Source: an uncultured Sphingomonadaceae bacterium | GTDB taxonomy: Bacteria; Pseudomonadota; Alphaproteobacteria; Sphingomonadales; Sphingomonadaceae | Reading direction: 5' to 3' | DNA: 64,000 bases | Assembly (NCBI GenBank): GCA_947495985.1 | Contig: CANMBD010000001.1 | Coordinates: 186,001-250,000, forward strand | Shown: piece after piece, positions 54,870 to 63,787 of the stretch | How positions within the stretch are numbered: position 1 is the first letter of the stretch | Layout of the letters: each line of letters begins with the position of its first letter | Position numbers and translations under genes: made by a program | The notes under the pieces: generated by a model | The model's input: the letters and a program-made list of their open reading frames with translations, nothing else | What the model was told of the DNA's origin: nothing | Database searches by the model: none

Positions 54870-55778
54870 ATGACAATCAACGCTGTCCGTACCCCCGACG
54901 AACGTTTTACCGATATTCCCGACTTTGACTATCCGGTTCATTATGCGGAGGATTTGCCGGGCTATGAAGGGTTACGTGCAGCGTGGATTGACGAAGGGGC
55001 CAAGGATGCTGATCGCACTTTCCTGTGTTTGCATGGAGAGCCGAGCTGGTCCTTTCTCTATCGCCGGATGATCCCGGTTTTTCTTGAAAGTGGCGCCAGG
55101 GTCGTTGCGCCCGATTTCTTTGGTTTTGGCCGTTCTGACAAGCCGACGGAGCTCGATGACTACACGTTTGATTTTCATCGGAATCACATCCTTGCACTGG
55201 TCGAACGGTTAGACCTCAAGAACATCACATTGGTGGTGCAGGACTGGGGTGGCTTGATCGGGCTGACCCTTCCCGTCGACGATGCGTTCAAAGCGCGTCT
55301 GTCCCGCCTGATTGTCATGAATACCGGATTGGGTCTGGGTCGTACACCCGGAGATGGCTTTAACGCCTGGAAAGAATTTGCGCTAAATACGCCAGAGTTT
55401 AAAACCGGCCAAATTATCGCCAGCGGCACGCCGCATCTCACGGAACAGGAAATTGCGGCCTATGATGCTCCATTTCCCGATCCCACTTATCAGGCCGGTG
55501 CACGCAAGTTCCCAGCGCTCGTGCCGGTTTCGCCGGACATGGATGGTGTCGAGGTTAGCACTCAAGCCGCCGTTTTCTGGAAAGACGAATGGCAAGGCGC
55601 CAGCTTCATGGCCATTGGCGATTCCGACCCTGTTCTTGGTCCGCCCGCGATGCTCAAATTGCAAAAGCTGATCAATGGCTGCCCTGATCCGATGATGATC
55701 GAAGGCGGTGGTCATTTTGTTCAGGAATGGGGGGAGCCTATTGCCCGTGCCGCACTGGAGGCTTTTGGCGATATCTAG
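54870..55778 (+). CDS. Haloalkane dehalogenase, DhlA-like (subfamily I)
   Basis: I start at the ATG at 54870 (MTINAVRTPDERFTDIPDFD) with GAGAGGA upstream. The 302-residue alpha/beta-hydrolase closely resembles Xanthobacter DhlA: HGEPSWSFLYRRMIPVFLES, APDFFGFGRSDKP, and the nucleophile D125 in LVVQDWGG with W126 beside it. The second halide-binding Trp appears in DGFNAW, and the catalytic His in GGHFVQEWGE; Asp in IGDSDPVLG fits the third triad position. It should hydrolyse C-halogen bonds of small haloalkanes in the cytoplasm. Natural substrate unknown. Confidence 0.92.
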   Translation: MTINAVRTPDERFTDIPDFDYPVHYAEDLPGYEGLRAAWIDEGAKDADRTFLCLHGEPSWSFLYRRMIPVFLESGARVVAPDFFGFGRSDKPTELDDYTFDFHRNHILALVERLDLKNITLVVQDWGGLIGLTLPVDDAFKARLSRLIVMNTGLGLGRTPGDGFNAWKEFALNTPEFKTGQIIASGTPHLTEQEIAAYDAPFPDPTYQAGARKFPALVPVSPDMDGVEVSTQAAVFWKDEWQGASFMAIGDSDPVLGPPAMLKLQKLINGCPDPMMIEGGGHFVQEWGEPIARAALEAFGDI

Positions 55779-55834
55779 TCAACTACCGGCGATCCTGATA
55801 CAAATAGGGCCGTAACAGACAAAGGAACGAGGCT

Positions 55835-56521
55835 TTGTTGAGCGATAGTTTGGACAGGATCTTTATTCGCCCCCTGACGGCCTCGCAGGTGCTGTTGATA
55901 GCATTCACTCTTACCCTTGCCTCGTCTGTCTATTGCGTGATTTACACGACGCTGGCCGGGCGAGGGGAACCCTTGATCGAGGGGATTATCTGGGCCGGGC
56001 TGAACATCGTCCCGTGGCTGGTCTGTTTTGAAGTCGCAAAACGACTAGGCTCTTGGCCCGTGCAGTTGGGTATTATCGTTGCCTTCGCCGCGGGAATGTC
56101 TTCTCTGGATACGCTGATATATGACAGCACCATCATGTTCGAGCTTACCAGACGGCTGCCCGGTGCGGCAATTATCGCCGGAATGTTGATACTTTCTTGG
56201 ATATTGAAGCGCCTTGCCTCTGATCATGCGGTAGCAAAGAAACTGGTCTCCACAAACGAGCTTCCCCTGCTTGTCGATCAGATCGGGTGGGTTGTCGCGG
56301 CCGGCAATTATGTGGAATTGCACGGATCTGGCTCACCGATACTGCACCGGATGTCCATATCCGCGATGGAAGAGCTTTTATCTGCCCATGATTTTGTCCG
56401 GATCCACCGATCTGTTCTCGTGCGGCGTGAGAATATCCAAGGATTGACGGGTAATATTCTCACCCTGAATAACGGCCAGACTTTCAAAATCGGCAACCGT
56501 TACCGTTGGGCGTTACAGTAA
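55835..56521 (+). CDS. Membrane-anchored LytTR DNA-binding regulator
   Basis: The 228-residue protein has about four hydrophobic segments in the first 130 residues (QVLLIAFTLTLASSVYCVIY, IIWAGLNIVPWLVCF, VQLGIIVAFAAGM, AAIIAGMLILSWIL) and a C-terminal LytTR domain (AAGNYVELHGSGSPILHRMS, FVRIHRSVLVRRENIQ, GQTFKIGNRYRW). It should act as a one-component membrane regulator. The start is a TTG-TTG pair at 55835/55838 with AAAGGAACGAGG before it. It is followed by a secreted hydrolase, the likely target. Confidence 0.87.
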   Translation: MLSDSLDRIFIRPLTASQVLLIAFTLTLASSVYCVIYTTLAGRGEPLIEGIIWAGLNIVPWLVCFEVAKRLGSWPVQLGIIVAFAAGMSSLDTLIYDSTIMFELTRRLPGAAIIAGMLILSWILKRLASDHAVAKKLVSTNELPLLVDQIGWVVAAGNYVELHGSGSPILHRMSISAMEELLSAHDFVRIHRSVLVRRENIQGLTGNILTLNNGQTFKIGNRYRWALQ

Positions 56522-56630
56522 GAGAGTTTGCGCGCAGAAATTTCGTCCCTTCGTCACATCGCCCTTTCTGCGCTGCATAGGGTGCCCCTATCATTTGCTC
56601 TCCTCACGAAAGAGCATGAAAGGGATAATG

Positions 56631-57734
56631 ATGCGCCGAATCTTGACAGGGTTGATCCTCGCGGTGGCCATGGCTGGAGCAAATGCGGATATTCTGAAAG
56701 CCGAAACGCGCGTAACCGGAGATCTGCCGGTGGCATCAGATGTACCGTTAGAGCAGACGGAAGGGCTGGACACCGAATATGGGATGATCACCACAAGTGA
56801 GGGACTACGCCTACGTAGCGTCATCACGCGACCGGAAGGAATCACCAGACGGCTGCCAGCTATATTTGTGACCCAATGGGTTTCATGCGATAGCATAATC
56901 TTTCCGGAGGGACGCGATACGCAGTTGCGATTGCTGGCGCAGCAGTCTGGGATGGCGATGGTTCGCATCGAACGTTCTGGAACCGGCGACAGCGAAGGGC
57001 CAGGATGCGATAAGCTCGATTATAATACAGAGGTTCGGCACTATCGCGAGGCTCTGGTCCAGGCCAAGCAACATCAATGGGTCGACCCGCAGCGCTTGGT
57101 TGTTCTGGGCAGCAGTTTGGGGTCTACTACGGCACCTTTGGTTGCACAGAATAATGATGTCGCTGGTGTGATCGTACAAGGTGGCGGGGCGGTGACTTAT
57201 CTGGAACGCATGATTCATTTTGAACGTCTATATGTGGAGCGCTCTGGCACCATGAAACCGGAAGATATTCATTCCGAAATGCTCCGGCGGATTGCGTTTC
57301 TGCAGCATTATTTGATCGGTCAGAAAACACCGGATAAAGTCGCATCAGAAAACCCTGAACTGGCGGGTGTCTGGCAGAAAATCCGGGGGACTGATCCAGA
57401 GAGCCACTACGGTCGTCCATTCGCATGGCATTGGCAAGCAGCAGAAAAAAACTTCCTGGCAGCTTGGTTGTCGCTGGATACACTTGTCATGGTTGTATTT
57501 GGTGAATACGAACAGTTTGAGAGCCGTCACGGCCACCGAATGATTGTCGATATGATCAACCGAAAATCGCCCGGTTCTGCACAATGGCTGGAAATCAAAC
57601 AGGCTGATCACGGACTGGCGCTATATCCAGAAGCTTATTCTGCCTATGCCTACGAAAACGGTGCCACAGCCCATCAACTCTATGTTGCCCCCGTCAGCCA
57701 ATGGCTGCGGCGCGTAGTAGGGTTACCGAAATAG
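56631..57734 (+). CDS. Exported alpha/beta hydrolase
   Basis: I start at the ATG at 56631 (MRRILTGLILAVAMA), with AAAGGG upstream; ATGs at 56628 and 56616 are alternatives. The 367-residue protein has a signal peptide (cleavage near ANADILKA), TTSEGLRLRSVITRPEG, VLGSSLGSTTAPLVA with the nucleophile Ser, and a likely His in QADHGLALYPE. It looks like a periplasmic acyl or peptidyl hydrolase of the CocE/peptidase S15-like group. Substrate unknown. It lies 109 bp after the LytTR regulator on the same strand. Confidence 0.85.
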   Translation: MRRILTGLILAVAMAGANADILKAETRVTGDLPVASDVPLEQTEGLDTEYGMITTSEGLRLRSVITRPEGITRRLPAIFVTQWVSCDSIIFPEGRDTQLRLLAQQSGMAMVRIERSGTGDSEGPGCDKLDYNTEVRHYREALVQAKQHQWVDPQRLVVLGSSLGSTTAPLVAQNNDVAGVIVQGGGAVTYLERMIHFERLYVERSGTMKPEDIHSEMLRRIAFLQHYLIGQKTPDKVASENPELAGVWQKIRGTDPESHYGRPFAWHWQAAEKNFLAAWLSLDTLVMVVFGEYEQFESRHGHRMIVDMINRKSPGSAQWLEIKQADHGLALYPEAYSAYAYENGATAHQLYVAPVSQWLRRVVGLPK

Positions 57735-57747
57735 AGCGCGCAACCGG

Positions 57748-58029
57748 TTAAGCGGCCATCGCGGTCTTGCTGAAGCTTTCGGTAAAGCGTGGTTCCATCG
57801 GTTGACTGGACACAATCGCTAGCGGCAGCGCCGTTTCGCAATGCGCGCATTCGGCGCTGAACCGGCCAACATGCCAGTGCGATTTGCCGCAGCCAGGGCA
57901 GCGGTTGACGATATCGAGATGGTACATCGGCTGATATCCGCGTTGCAGCACGGCCGCTTCTTGCGGACTGTTGGTTTCGGCCAATACGTCTTGAGGACGG
58001 TTGACGAATGATCTCGGGGACAAATACAT
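57748..58029 (-). CDS. Small zinc-ribbon-like protein, unknown function
   Basis: The 93-residue protein has four cysteines in two CxxC pairs (C44, C47 in CPGCGKSHWH; C61, C64 in CAHC), a likely zinc ribbon. The N-terminal 40 residues are helical (FVNRPQDVLAETNSPQEAAVL). No further domain is visible. An AGAAGGAAGAACG ribosome site precedes the ATG. It is convergent with the hydrolase (13 bp apart). I recall similar small proteins as common in sphingomonads but cannot name one. Confidence 0.75.
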   Translation of the reverse strand: MYLSPRSFVNRPQDVLAETNSPQEAAVLQRGYQPMYHLDIVNRCPGCGKSHWHVGRFSAECAHCETALPLAIVSSQPMEPRFTESFSKTAMAA

Positions 58030-58288
58030 CGTTCTTCCTTCTCTTGGTTGCCAAAATTGATACGCACGAGACTAAGATTTGTTACTGAATTGACGGTGAA
58101 CCGTTTCTTTCCGTCGATGAAAAGATAGGGATTCACAAAAATGTAGATAGTATTTTTCCGCCATTTTTAAGTGACCAGCCGCACACCGATCCGCAACTCG
58201 TTGAATCAGAGCGGAAAAAAATGTTAAAAAAATATTACCAAAAACCGCCAAATATTGACAAATATCCTTAAAATCGGCCAAAAACTGG
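58030..58288. other. AT-rich intergenic region
   Basis: This 259 bp gap between the zinc-ribbon gene start and the S1/P1 nuclease end is visibly AT-richer than its surroundings, with A-runs such as AAAAAAATGTTAAAAAAATATTACC near 58215. The CCGCCA core appears twice beside A/T runs (near 58160 and 58245). A 69-codon minus ORF here (58072-58281) starts at TTG and has no ribosome site, so I do not call it. It probably holds the zinc-ribbon promoter and possibly a nucleoid-protein binding tract. Confidence 0.4.
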
Positions 58289-59125
58289 TTAACGCAGCGC
58301 CTCTTCGAGCAAGCGGGCGAGTCTTAAGCCGGACCTTTCGATCTGGAGTCGGGCGATTGGAATCAGGGCGCGGATCTCGTCATTGTCCACTTTGCCCCTT
58401 GTTTTCAATTTTGAGCCACAGGATGGCTGATCTTCGGCGGTCGGATAGCTGTAATCACGAGATATCTGCCAGGCCTGCATTGCCCAGAAATCAGTAGTTC
58501 CGAATGATTTATCGGATTTTTCTTCTGCGCTGTAGCGGCGCACCATCTCCGGCCCATCGGTGATTGCCCGTTCTGCCAGCGGCCCATCCCACAGCCAATG
58601 CAGGTTCATGCGACCCTCAATTATCCCATAGGCGGCGCTGACATCATTTCCACCGCGATCACTGCGATCGCCGCTGTGGAGCGGCATATGCATATCACCT
58701 ACGAAATGGACGAGGAAGGTTAACGCCTCCAGCCGGACATGAGCGGGCAGAGACTTGTCTTTGAGCAGTGCCGCATTGCGATCAATCTGTGCCGATACGC
58801 AGTTGCCATTGCGGCACGCGCTTTTCAGATCAAACGGCTTACAGATATCGACATTTTGATAATGCCATGGGCTGGTATAGCCCCAGCGCAACCGGTCACG
58901 CCGCACGCAATCGGGCCAGACACTGGCATCGCTTATATTTTTGAGGTCGCATTTCGGTGTGCCGAGCAGGGCTGCTGACTGAAACAGATCGTTCATCCGC
59001 ACTTTAGTGGTCGGGTCGATATTGACCTCCGCAATGCCGGCAATCGTGCGATGGGCATATTCAGCCCAAGCGAGAGCGGGTGTAGGGGAAAGCAGCAGAG
59101 CGATTAGGAGTAGTTTTTTCAACAT
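58289..59125 (-). CDS. Exported S1/P1-type nuclease
   Basis: I start at the ATG at 59125 (MLKKLLLIALLLS) so that the signal peptide ends at ALA and the mature protein begins with Trp, which is the usual zinc ligand of this family; ATGs upstream are possible. The 278-residue enzyme has trinuclear-zinc ligands: YAHRTIAGIA, SDASVWPD, SPWHYQNVD, HFVGDMHMPLHSGD and NLHWLWD. It should cut single-stranded nucleic acids in the periplasm or outside, perhaps for phosphate or nucleotide salvage. Confidence 0.9.
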   Translation of the reverse strand: MLKKLLLIALLLSPTPALAWAEYAHRTIAGIAEVNIDPTTKVRMNDLFQSAALLGTPKCDLKNISDASVWPDCVRRDRLRWGYTSPWHYQNVDICKPFDLKSACRNGNCVSAQIDRNAALLKDKSLPAHVRLEALTFLVHFVGDMHMPLHSGDRSDRGGNDVSAAYGIIEGRMNLHWLWDGPLAERAITDGPEMVRRYSAEEKSDKSFGTTDFWAMQAWQISRDYSYPTAEDQPSCGSKLKTRGKVDNDEIRALIPIARLQIERSGLRLARLLEEALR

Positions 59126-59196
59126 GTGATTCTGGTGCGCCATTTTGATGACAGGAATATGTATTTTTGACGGCCCAGCCATCAAATGGTTCGCCG

Positions 59197-59919
59197 CTAT
59201 TCTACATTGGCAACATTATATTTGATCGCTTCCTCTCTGGTAAGGCACCGCCGTGTGGATTGGTCGGAACCTTCTGTTTTGACGGCCTTTTGCTTATACA
59301 TGATATCTTTCAGCAGCTTGCGTGACACGCCCATGCGAATAAGGAAGTCATTGTCTTCGGTGGCGAGCAGGGCGCTTTCCTGTTCCACTTCACCGATCAA
59401 CTCGACAGTGGAATCTGTACCCATTTCAATGCTGTAGTTAATCGCGTTTCTGTCACCGGTCATGGTGAACATGTGAACCATGAAGCCGCCATCTGCTTCA
59501 ATAATCCTGGCGCGGCCGCCCATGAAGACGAAATTGCATGCGCTGAAACAGCTCCATCCTGCTGGAATACGAGTGATCATCAACCCACCCTGTTCACGGA
59601 TGATTCGGCCAGCTTCATTACCAGCGCGGGCATGACCGCCAGGGGACCTGAGCCATATTTCAGTGATATCAGGGTTATCCGACAAGGTTTTCTTGAGCCG
59701 ATCCGGCAGGCCGATATCTACAACACCTTCGGCCAGTAGTACTTTGGTGCCGTTTCTCTTTATCGGAGTAAGAACCATTTCCTCGTTACTCGTCCAGTTC
59801 GGTTCAGCCGGGCAGGTTGGATTGTCGGGATCCATCTTTTGTTCATTTTTTGGCGCCGTGTTTCCTGGAACGGCCAGCATTGCCGCCAGCAATATCAGAG
59901 ATTTGTAATATCTGTTCAT
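59197..59919 (-). CDS. Exported ClpP-fold protease candidate, unknown function
   Basis: I start at the ATG at 59919 (MNRYYKSLILLAAM) with GGGGA eight bases upstream; an ATG at 59925 is possible. The 240-residue protein has a signal peptide, then a ClpP/crotonase-like core: EIWLRSPGGHARAGNEAGRI, S126 in GWSCFSACNFVFMGG, and H149 in GGFMVHMFTM, fitting a ClpP-type Ser-His pair. C36, C124, C128 and a late Cys could form disulfides. The family is only loosely known. It lies on the same strand as, and 71 bp before, the S1/P1 nuclease. Confidence 0.75.
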   Translation of the reverse strand: MNRYYKSLILLAAMLAVPGNTAPKNEQKMDPDNPTCPAEPNWTSNEEMVLTPIKRNGTKVLLAEGVVDIGLPDRLKKTLSDNPDITEIWLRSPGGHARAGNEAGRIIREQGGLMITRIPAGWSCFSACNFVFMGGRARIIEADGGFMVHMFTMTGDRNAINYSIEMGTDSTVELIGEVEQESALLATEDNDFLIRMGVSRKLLKDIMYKQKAVKTEGSDQSTRRCLTREEAIKYNVANVE

Positions 59920-60112
59920 GGCCATTTTCCCCGTTCGACGGACGATAACATAGTCTAACAATCTTTTTGTCACAAGAAGTGCGATATTTCACAGACAGCA
60001 CGTGAAAGGCAGCATATTTTCCAATTTCATTACGTTATGCAACTCGCGCCAGATCAGGCGAAGGTTGCGATAATTCTTGTTTGAAGCTAGCAATTTTAGA
60101 GGGGACGATCTG

Positions 60113-61183
60113 ATGGCATTATTAAAACCGAATATATTTCATGCGCTAGTCGCTGCGTCCTTTCTAGCCGGTATTGGATCGCCTGCCTTGTCCCAGGAGG
60201 AGGCTAGCTTGCCTGCGGATAGTCAGCCGCTGTCTGCAGCTGATCGTGCTTATGTTCCCCCCGCAAAAGCTGAACCGGATTTACCGGCATTGCCGCCAAC
60301 ACCGGTATTGACCGATGAAGGTTATCCAGATTGCCGTGAGGATTTTCAGAAAATTGCCGCGCCTTTTGACAAGGCCGAAGATACCAATCGCTGTACTGTT
60401 TTGCTCGATCAATATTATGCTGAAGTGTTGACCCCGTTCCGGCAACGGATGATTGACCATCAGAATGAAATATCAGGTATCTATACGTCCAAGGTGGCTG
60501 GCAAGATGGAATATTCTGCAAAAAGCCGGGACGATTTTTACAAAGCGATGATGCAGGAACATGCTGCATCAGACCCTGATGGCGCCAATCTCACCGACTA
60601 TCGTACTTTGGAAGCACGTTATCAGCAGGATCGTGCCTATTTACAGGATCGGTTTTGTTTCAACACTGGTTGCGCCGGATATCCGGTGCCGGAATATGTT
60701 GCCGCAGATGAGGAATCTGAAAACGGTGCAAAAGACGGCAAGGTGAAGAGCGCCAAAAAATCCAAAGGGCCGCAAAAGTGTAAAAAGGCCAAAAAACGCG
60801 GCGGTTTGTTGGGTGGCTTGCTTGGCGGCGTTGCGGGTAATGCCGCAGGCCTCGGAAAAATCGGAACACTGATTTCCAGCGCGGCGGGCGCCGTGCTGGT
60901 CAGCGAAATTGCTTGCCAGCTGACCGAAGAGGAACAGAAGGAAGCCGTTGCAGCAACAGTGGAAGTCACAGAAAAGGAAGAAGTCGGTGCCACCGCCACC
61001 TGGAAAAGCCCGACGCGGGCTGGTGTCTCGGGATCGTCAACGGTTACCGCTCTGAATACTGAGCCTAATGGTCGCAAATGCCTGAACATAACCGACGTCG
61101 CGATAATCGACGGTCAGGAAACCCGTGTATCCAAGCAAATGTGCCGCGGGCAGGGCGAAGAAGGTTATACTATCCTCGCCTAG
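60113..61183 (+). CDS. Exported glycine-zipper protein, unknown function
   Basis: I start at the ATG at 60113 (MALLKPNIFHALVAASF) with GAGGGGACG upstream. The 356-residue protein has a signal peptide (cleavage near ALSQE), a Pro-rich linker, a helical central domain with paired cysteines (PDCREDF, RCTVLLDQYY, RFCFNTGCAGYP), a very basic stretch (GKVKSAKKSKGPQKCKKAKKR) and a glycine-zipper segment (GGLLGGLLGGVAGNAAGLGKIG), which may insert in the outer membrane. The C-terminal part ends in a Cys-containing beta region. No named family recognised. Confidence 0.78.
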   Translation: MALLKPNIFHALVAASFLAGIGSPALSQEEASLPADSQPLSAADRAYVPPAKAEPDLPALPPTPVLTDEGYPDCREDFQKIAAPFDKAEDTNRCTVLLDQYYAEVLTPFRQRMIDHQNEISGIYTSKVAGKMEYSAKSRDDFYKAMMQEHAASDPDGANLTDYRTLEARYQQDRAYLQDRFCFNTGCAGYPVPEYVAADEESENGAKDGKVKSAKKSKGPQKCKKAKKRGGLLGGLLGGVAGNAAGLGKIGTLISSAAGAVLVSEIACQLTEEEQKEAVAATVEVTEKEEVGATATWKSPTRAGVSGSSTVTALNTEPNGRKCLNITDVAIIDGQETRVSKQMCRGQGEEGYTILA

Positions 61184-61194
61184 CCAATGAACAG

Positions 61195-62781
61195 TTAAGC
61201 CAGATCAGCCTTGATAAAGTCAGCTGCGCGCTCGCCAATCATAATGCTGGGTGCATTGGTATTGCCGCTGATAATTTCCGGCATGATCGATGCATCGGCA
61301 ATATAGAGACCGTCCAGGCCTTTGAATTTCAAGCGGCTATCAACGACGGCATCATCGTCACTGCCCATTCGGCAAGTACCAACAGGATGATAGACCGTAT
61401 CAGCGCGATCCCGGATGAGTGCATCGAGCGCGTCATCATTGCTCATGTCGATGGGATGGCGATTGGTGGGTTTGAAATCGGTCAGTGGCGGTGCTTCCAT
61501 GATCCGCTGCATATGCCGGACACCAGCACGCAACGTTGCAATGTCGCGATCATCGTCGAGGAAATTGGGGTCAATGGCTGGCGGTGCCTTGGGATCGGTC
61601 GAACCTAGCCGGACTGTGCCCTTGCTATGAGGCCGCAGGACGCAGGCGTGGCAGCTAAAGCCATGTCCTTTGACTTTCTCGCGACCATGATCCTCCAGCA
61701 TGGCGGGCACGAAATGATATTGAATATCGGGTGCTGGTACATCTGGGCTGGAACTCCAGAAACCACCGGCTTCGGCATAGGGAGTGGTCATGATGCCGGT
61801 ACGCTTCATCCGATGTTCGATGATCGCCTTGCCCATGCGAACCGTGCCTTGCAGGGAATCGCCGATCAATTCCTTGGATTCGGTTTTATAACCCGAGACA
61901 AAATCGATATGGTCTTTCAGGTTCGCCCCTACCTCTGGCTTGTCCGCATTTACCTTCAGCCCGTTTTTCTGAAGATGCTCGCCAGGACCGATGCCGGATA
62001 GTTGCAGGATATGCGGTGATCCAAAGGCGCCAGCAGAAAGGACAACTGCACCCTTGGCCGTCAGGGTTTCGCGTCCGAAACCGCGTTTGATCTGAACCCC
62101 GGTGACGCGACCGTTCTCGACAACCAGCTTTTCGACCAGCGATTTGGTTTTGATATCGAGATTCTGTCTGTCACGGCCCGGCTCGACATAGGCGCGTGCG
62201 GCGGACCAGCGTTCGCCGCCTTTCTGAGTCACCTGATAGATGCCCATGCCTTCCTGCTGGGCTCCGTTAAAGTCGTCTAGAACGGGAATCTGCAAATTGC
62301 GTGCGGCCTCCACAAAGGCAACGCTGCCGGGGTTCAACCATTTCTGGTCCGACACAGAGAGTGGACCGTCGCCGCCGTGAAAATCATCGCCGCCACGTTC
62401 GTTGCCTTCAGATTTCTTGAAATAGGGCAGAACATCATCATAGCTCCACCCGTCACAGCCCATCGCAGCCCAATTGTCATAGTCCCATTTATTGCCGCGA
62501 ATATAAACCATTGCATTGATTGCGCTGGACCCGCCAAGACCACGCCCACGTGGCTGATAGCCGATGCGCCCATTGAGCCCTTTTTGCGGCACTGTATCAA
62601 ACCGCCAGTTCGAGTTTTTCAGCAAGAACGGCATCATTCCCGGCGTTTTGACGAGGAAATTATTGTTGTTGCCGCCGGCTTCGATCAAGCAAACCGAACG
62701 TTTGCCATCTTCGCTCAGCCGCCCGGCAGCCGCGCTCCCGGCCGATCCGCCGCCAATGACGATGATGTCATATTCTGCCAT
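61195..62781 (-). CDS. GMC-family choline/alcohol dehydrogenase-like FAD oxidoreductase
   Basis: The 528-residue protein has the GMC layout: an FAD fold (DIIVIGGGSAGSAAAGRLSE), GMC signature 1 (RGRGLGGSSAINAMVYIRGN), signature 2 (LSAGAFGSPHILQLSGIG), and a C-terminal end with HPVGTCRMG and SGNTNAPSIMIGERAAD. It should oxidise an alcohol to an aldehyde; choline or aliphatic alcohols are typical. No betaine aldehyde dehydrogenase or transporter is adjacent, so the substrate is open. It is 23 bp after the hydroxylase gene on the same strand. Confidence 0.92.
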   Translation of the reverse strand: MAEYDIIVIGGGSAGSAAAGRLSEDGKRSVCLIEAGGNNNNFLVKTPGMMPFLLKNSNWRFDTVPQKGLNGRIGYQPRGRGLGGSSAINAMVYIRGNKWDYDNWAAMGCDGWSYDDVLPYFKKSEGNERGGDDFHGGDGPLSVSDQKWLNPGSVAFVEAARNLQIPVLDDFNGAQQEGMGIYQVTQKGGERWSAARAYVEPGRDRQNLDIKTKSLVEKLVVENGRVTGVQIKRGFGRETLTAKGAVVLSAGAFGSPHILQLSGIGPGEHLQKNGLKVNADKPEVGANLKDHIDFVSGYKTESKELIGDSLQGTVRMGKAIIEHRMKRTGIMTTPYAEAGGFWSSSPDVPAPDIQYHFVPAMLEDHGREKVKGHGFSCHACVLRPHSKGTVRLGSTDPKAPPAIDPNFLDDDRDIATLRAGVRHMQRIMEAPPLTDFKPTNRHPIDMSNDDALDALIRDRADTVYHPVGTCRMGSDDDAVVDSRLKFKGLDGLYIADASIMPEIISGNTNAPSIMIGERAADFIKADLA

Positions 62782-62804
62782 GTTGTTCTCTCCATTTTAT
62801 ATTG

Positions 62805-63746
62805 TCATGCTGAACTTGTTTCAGCATCTCCCTGTTCTATTGCAGGGTGACTTATTGTTTGTTCGTTTTGCGCCGCCAGCCAACGTGCTCTGATAGTTTC
62901 GCTGCTGTCGCGGCTGCCATCATGGCTCCAGCCAGGCGGCTTGATCAGATAGAATAGCTTGTAGCGCCACGGGGCTGTCCACAAATCTTTAGCTATGCCG
63001 ACCCATTCGTGAAATACGGCCCACAAGATATTATAGCTTTTGAGATTTTTGATGATGCCATATTGGATTTGCTCATCACTACGCTCTTCTTCAAAAGTGC
63101 CGAACATCTTGTCCCAGATGATGAAAATACCGGCATAGTTTTTGTCGAGATAGCGCGGATTGGTTGCATGGTGGACCCGGTGATGGGAGGGGGTGTTCAT
63201 CACCGCCTCAAACCAGCGCGGCATCCGGTCAATCGCTTCGGTATGGATCCAATATTGATAGAGCAGGTTAACCCCGCCAACAAAGGCGATCATTGCGGGG
63301 TGGAAGCCGATCAGGAACATTGGCAGCGAGAATATCCAGGTCAGCGCAAAGGTGCTAGTCCACGGCTGACGTAATGCGGTCGAGAGATTATAATGCTCGC
63401 TGCTGTGGTGATTGACATGAGCCGCCCAGACCCAGCGGATGCGATGTGCGCCGCGGTGGAAGACATAGTAGAAGAAATCATCGACGAATATCGCGAGGAC
63501 CCAAGCCCACCAGGTGAATGGGACATCGAACAATCGAAACTGATAGACCCAATATATCGCCGCCACGGCCAGCCCGCCGGTTAATATGCCAGCGACAACG
63601 CTGCCTGTTCCCAGTGTGAGTGACGTCGCCATGTCTTTGACATCATATTTGATGTCATCGCGATAACGGCTCATGAAAAACTCGATCGCCACCGTCACGA
63701 CAAAAAACGGAATCGCATAAAGGGTCGGGTCGGGAAGATTTTCCAT
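62805..63746 (-). CDS. Sterol desaturase/fatty acid hydroxylase family protein
   Basis: The 313-residue integral membrane di-iron enzyme has the His boxes HRGAHRIRWVWAAHVNHHSS and HHRVHH (in TPSHHRVHHATNPRY), plus about four membrane segments. It likely hydroxylates or desaturates a lipid. Such proteins act on hopanoids, carotenoids or ornithine lipids in alphaproteobacteria. It is followed 23 bp later by the GMC oxidoreductase, so the two may process the same lipid alcohol, which is inference. Confidence 0.9.
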   Translation of the reverse strand: MENLPDPTLYAIPFFVVTVAIEFFMSRYRDDIKYDVKDMATSLTLGTGSVVAGILTGGLAVAAIYWVYQFRLFDVPFTWWAWVLAIFVDDFFYYVFHRGAHRIRWVWAAHVNHHSSEHYNLSTALRQPWTSTFALTWIFSLPMFLIGFHPAMIAFVGGVNLLYQYWIHTEAIDRMPRWFEAVMNTPSHHRVHHATNPRYLDKNYAGIFIIWDKMFGTFEEERSDEQIQYGIIKNLKSYNILWAVFHEWVGIAKDLWTAPWRYKLFYLIKPPGWSHDGSRDSSETIRARWLAAQNEQTISHPAIEQGDAETSSA

Positions 63747-63787
63747 GCCTTCCTATTTACAGTGCTGTCAGCAACTGTCCAGCGAGA

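Noticed and set aside
58072..58281. 69-codon minus ORF in the AT-rich gap
   Set aside because: TTG start, no ribosome site, unusual composition; more likely non-coding.
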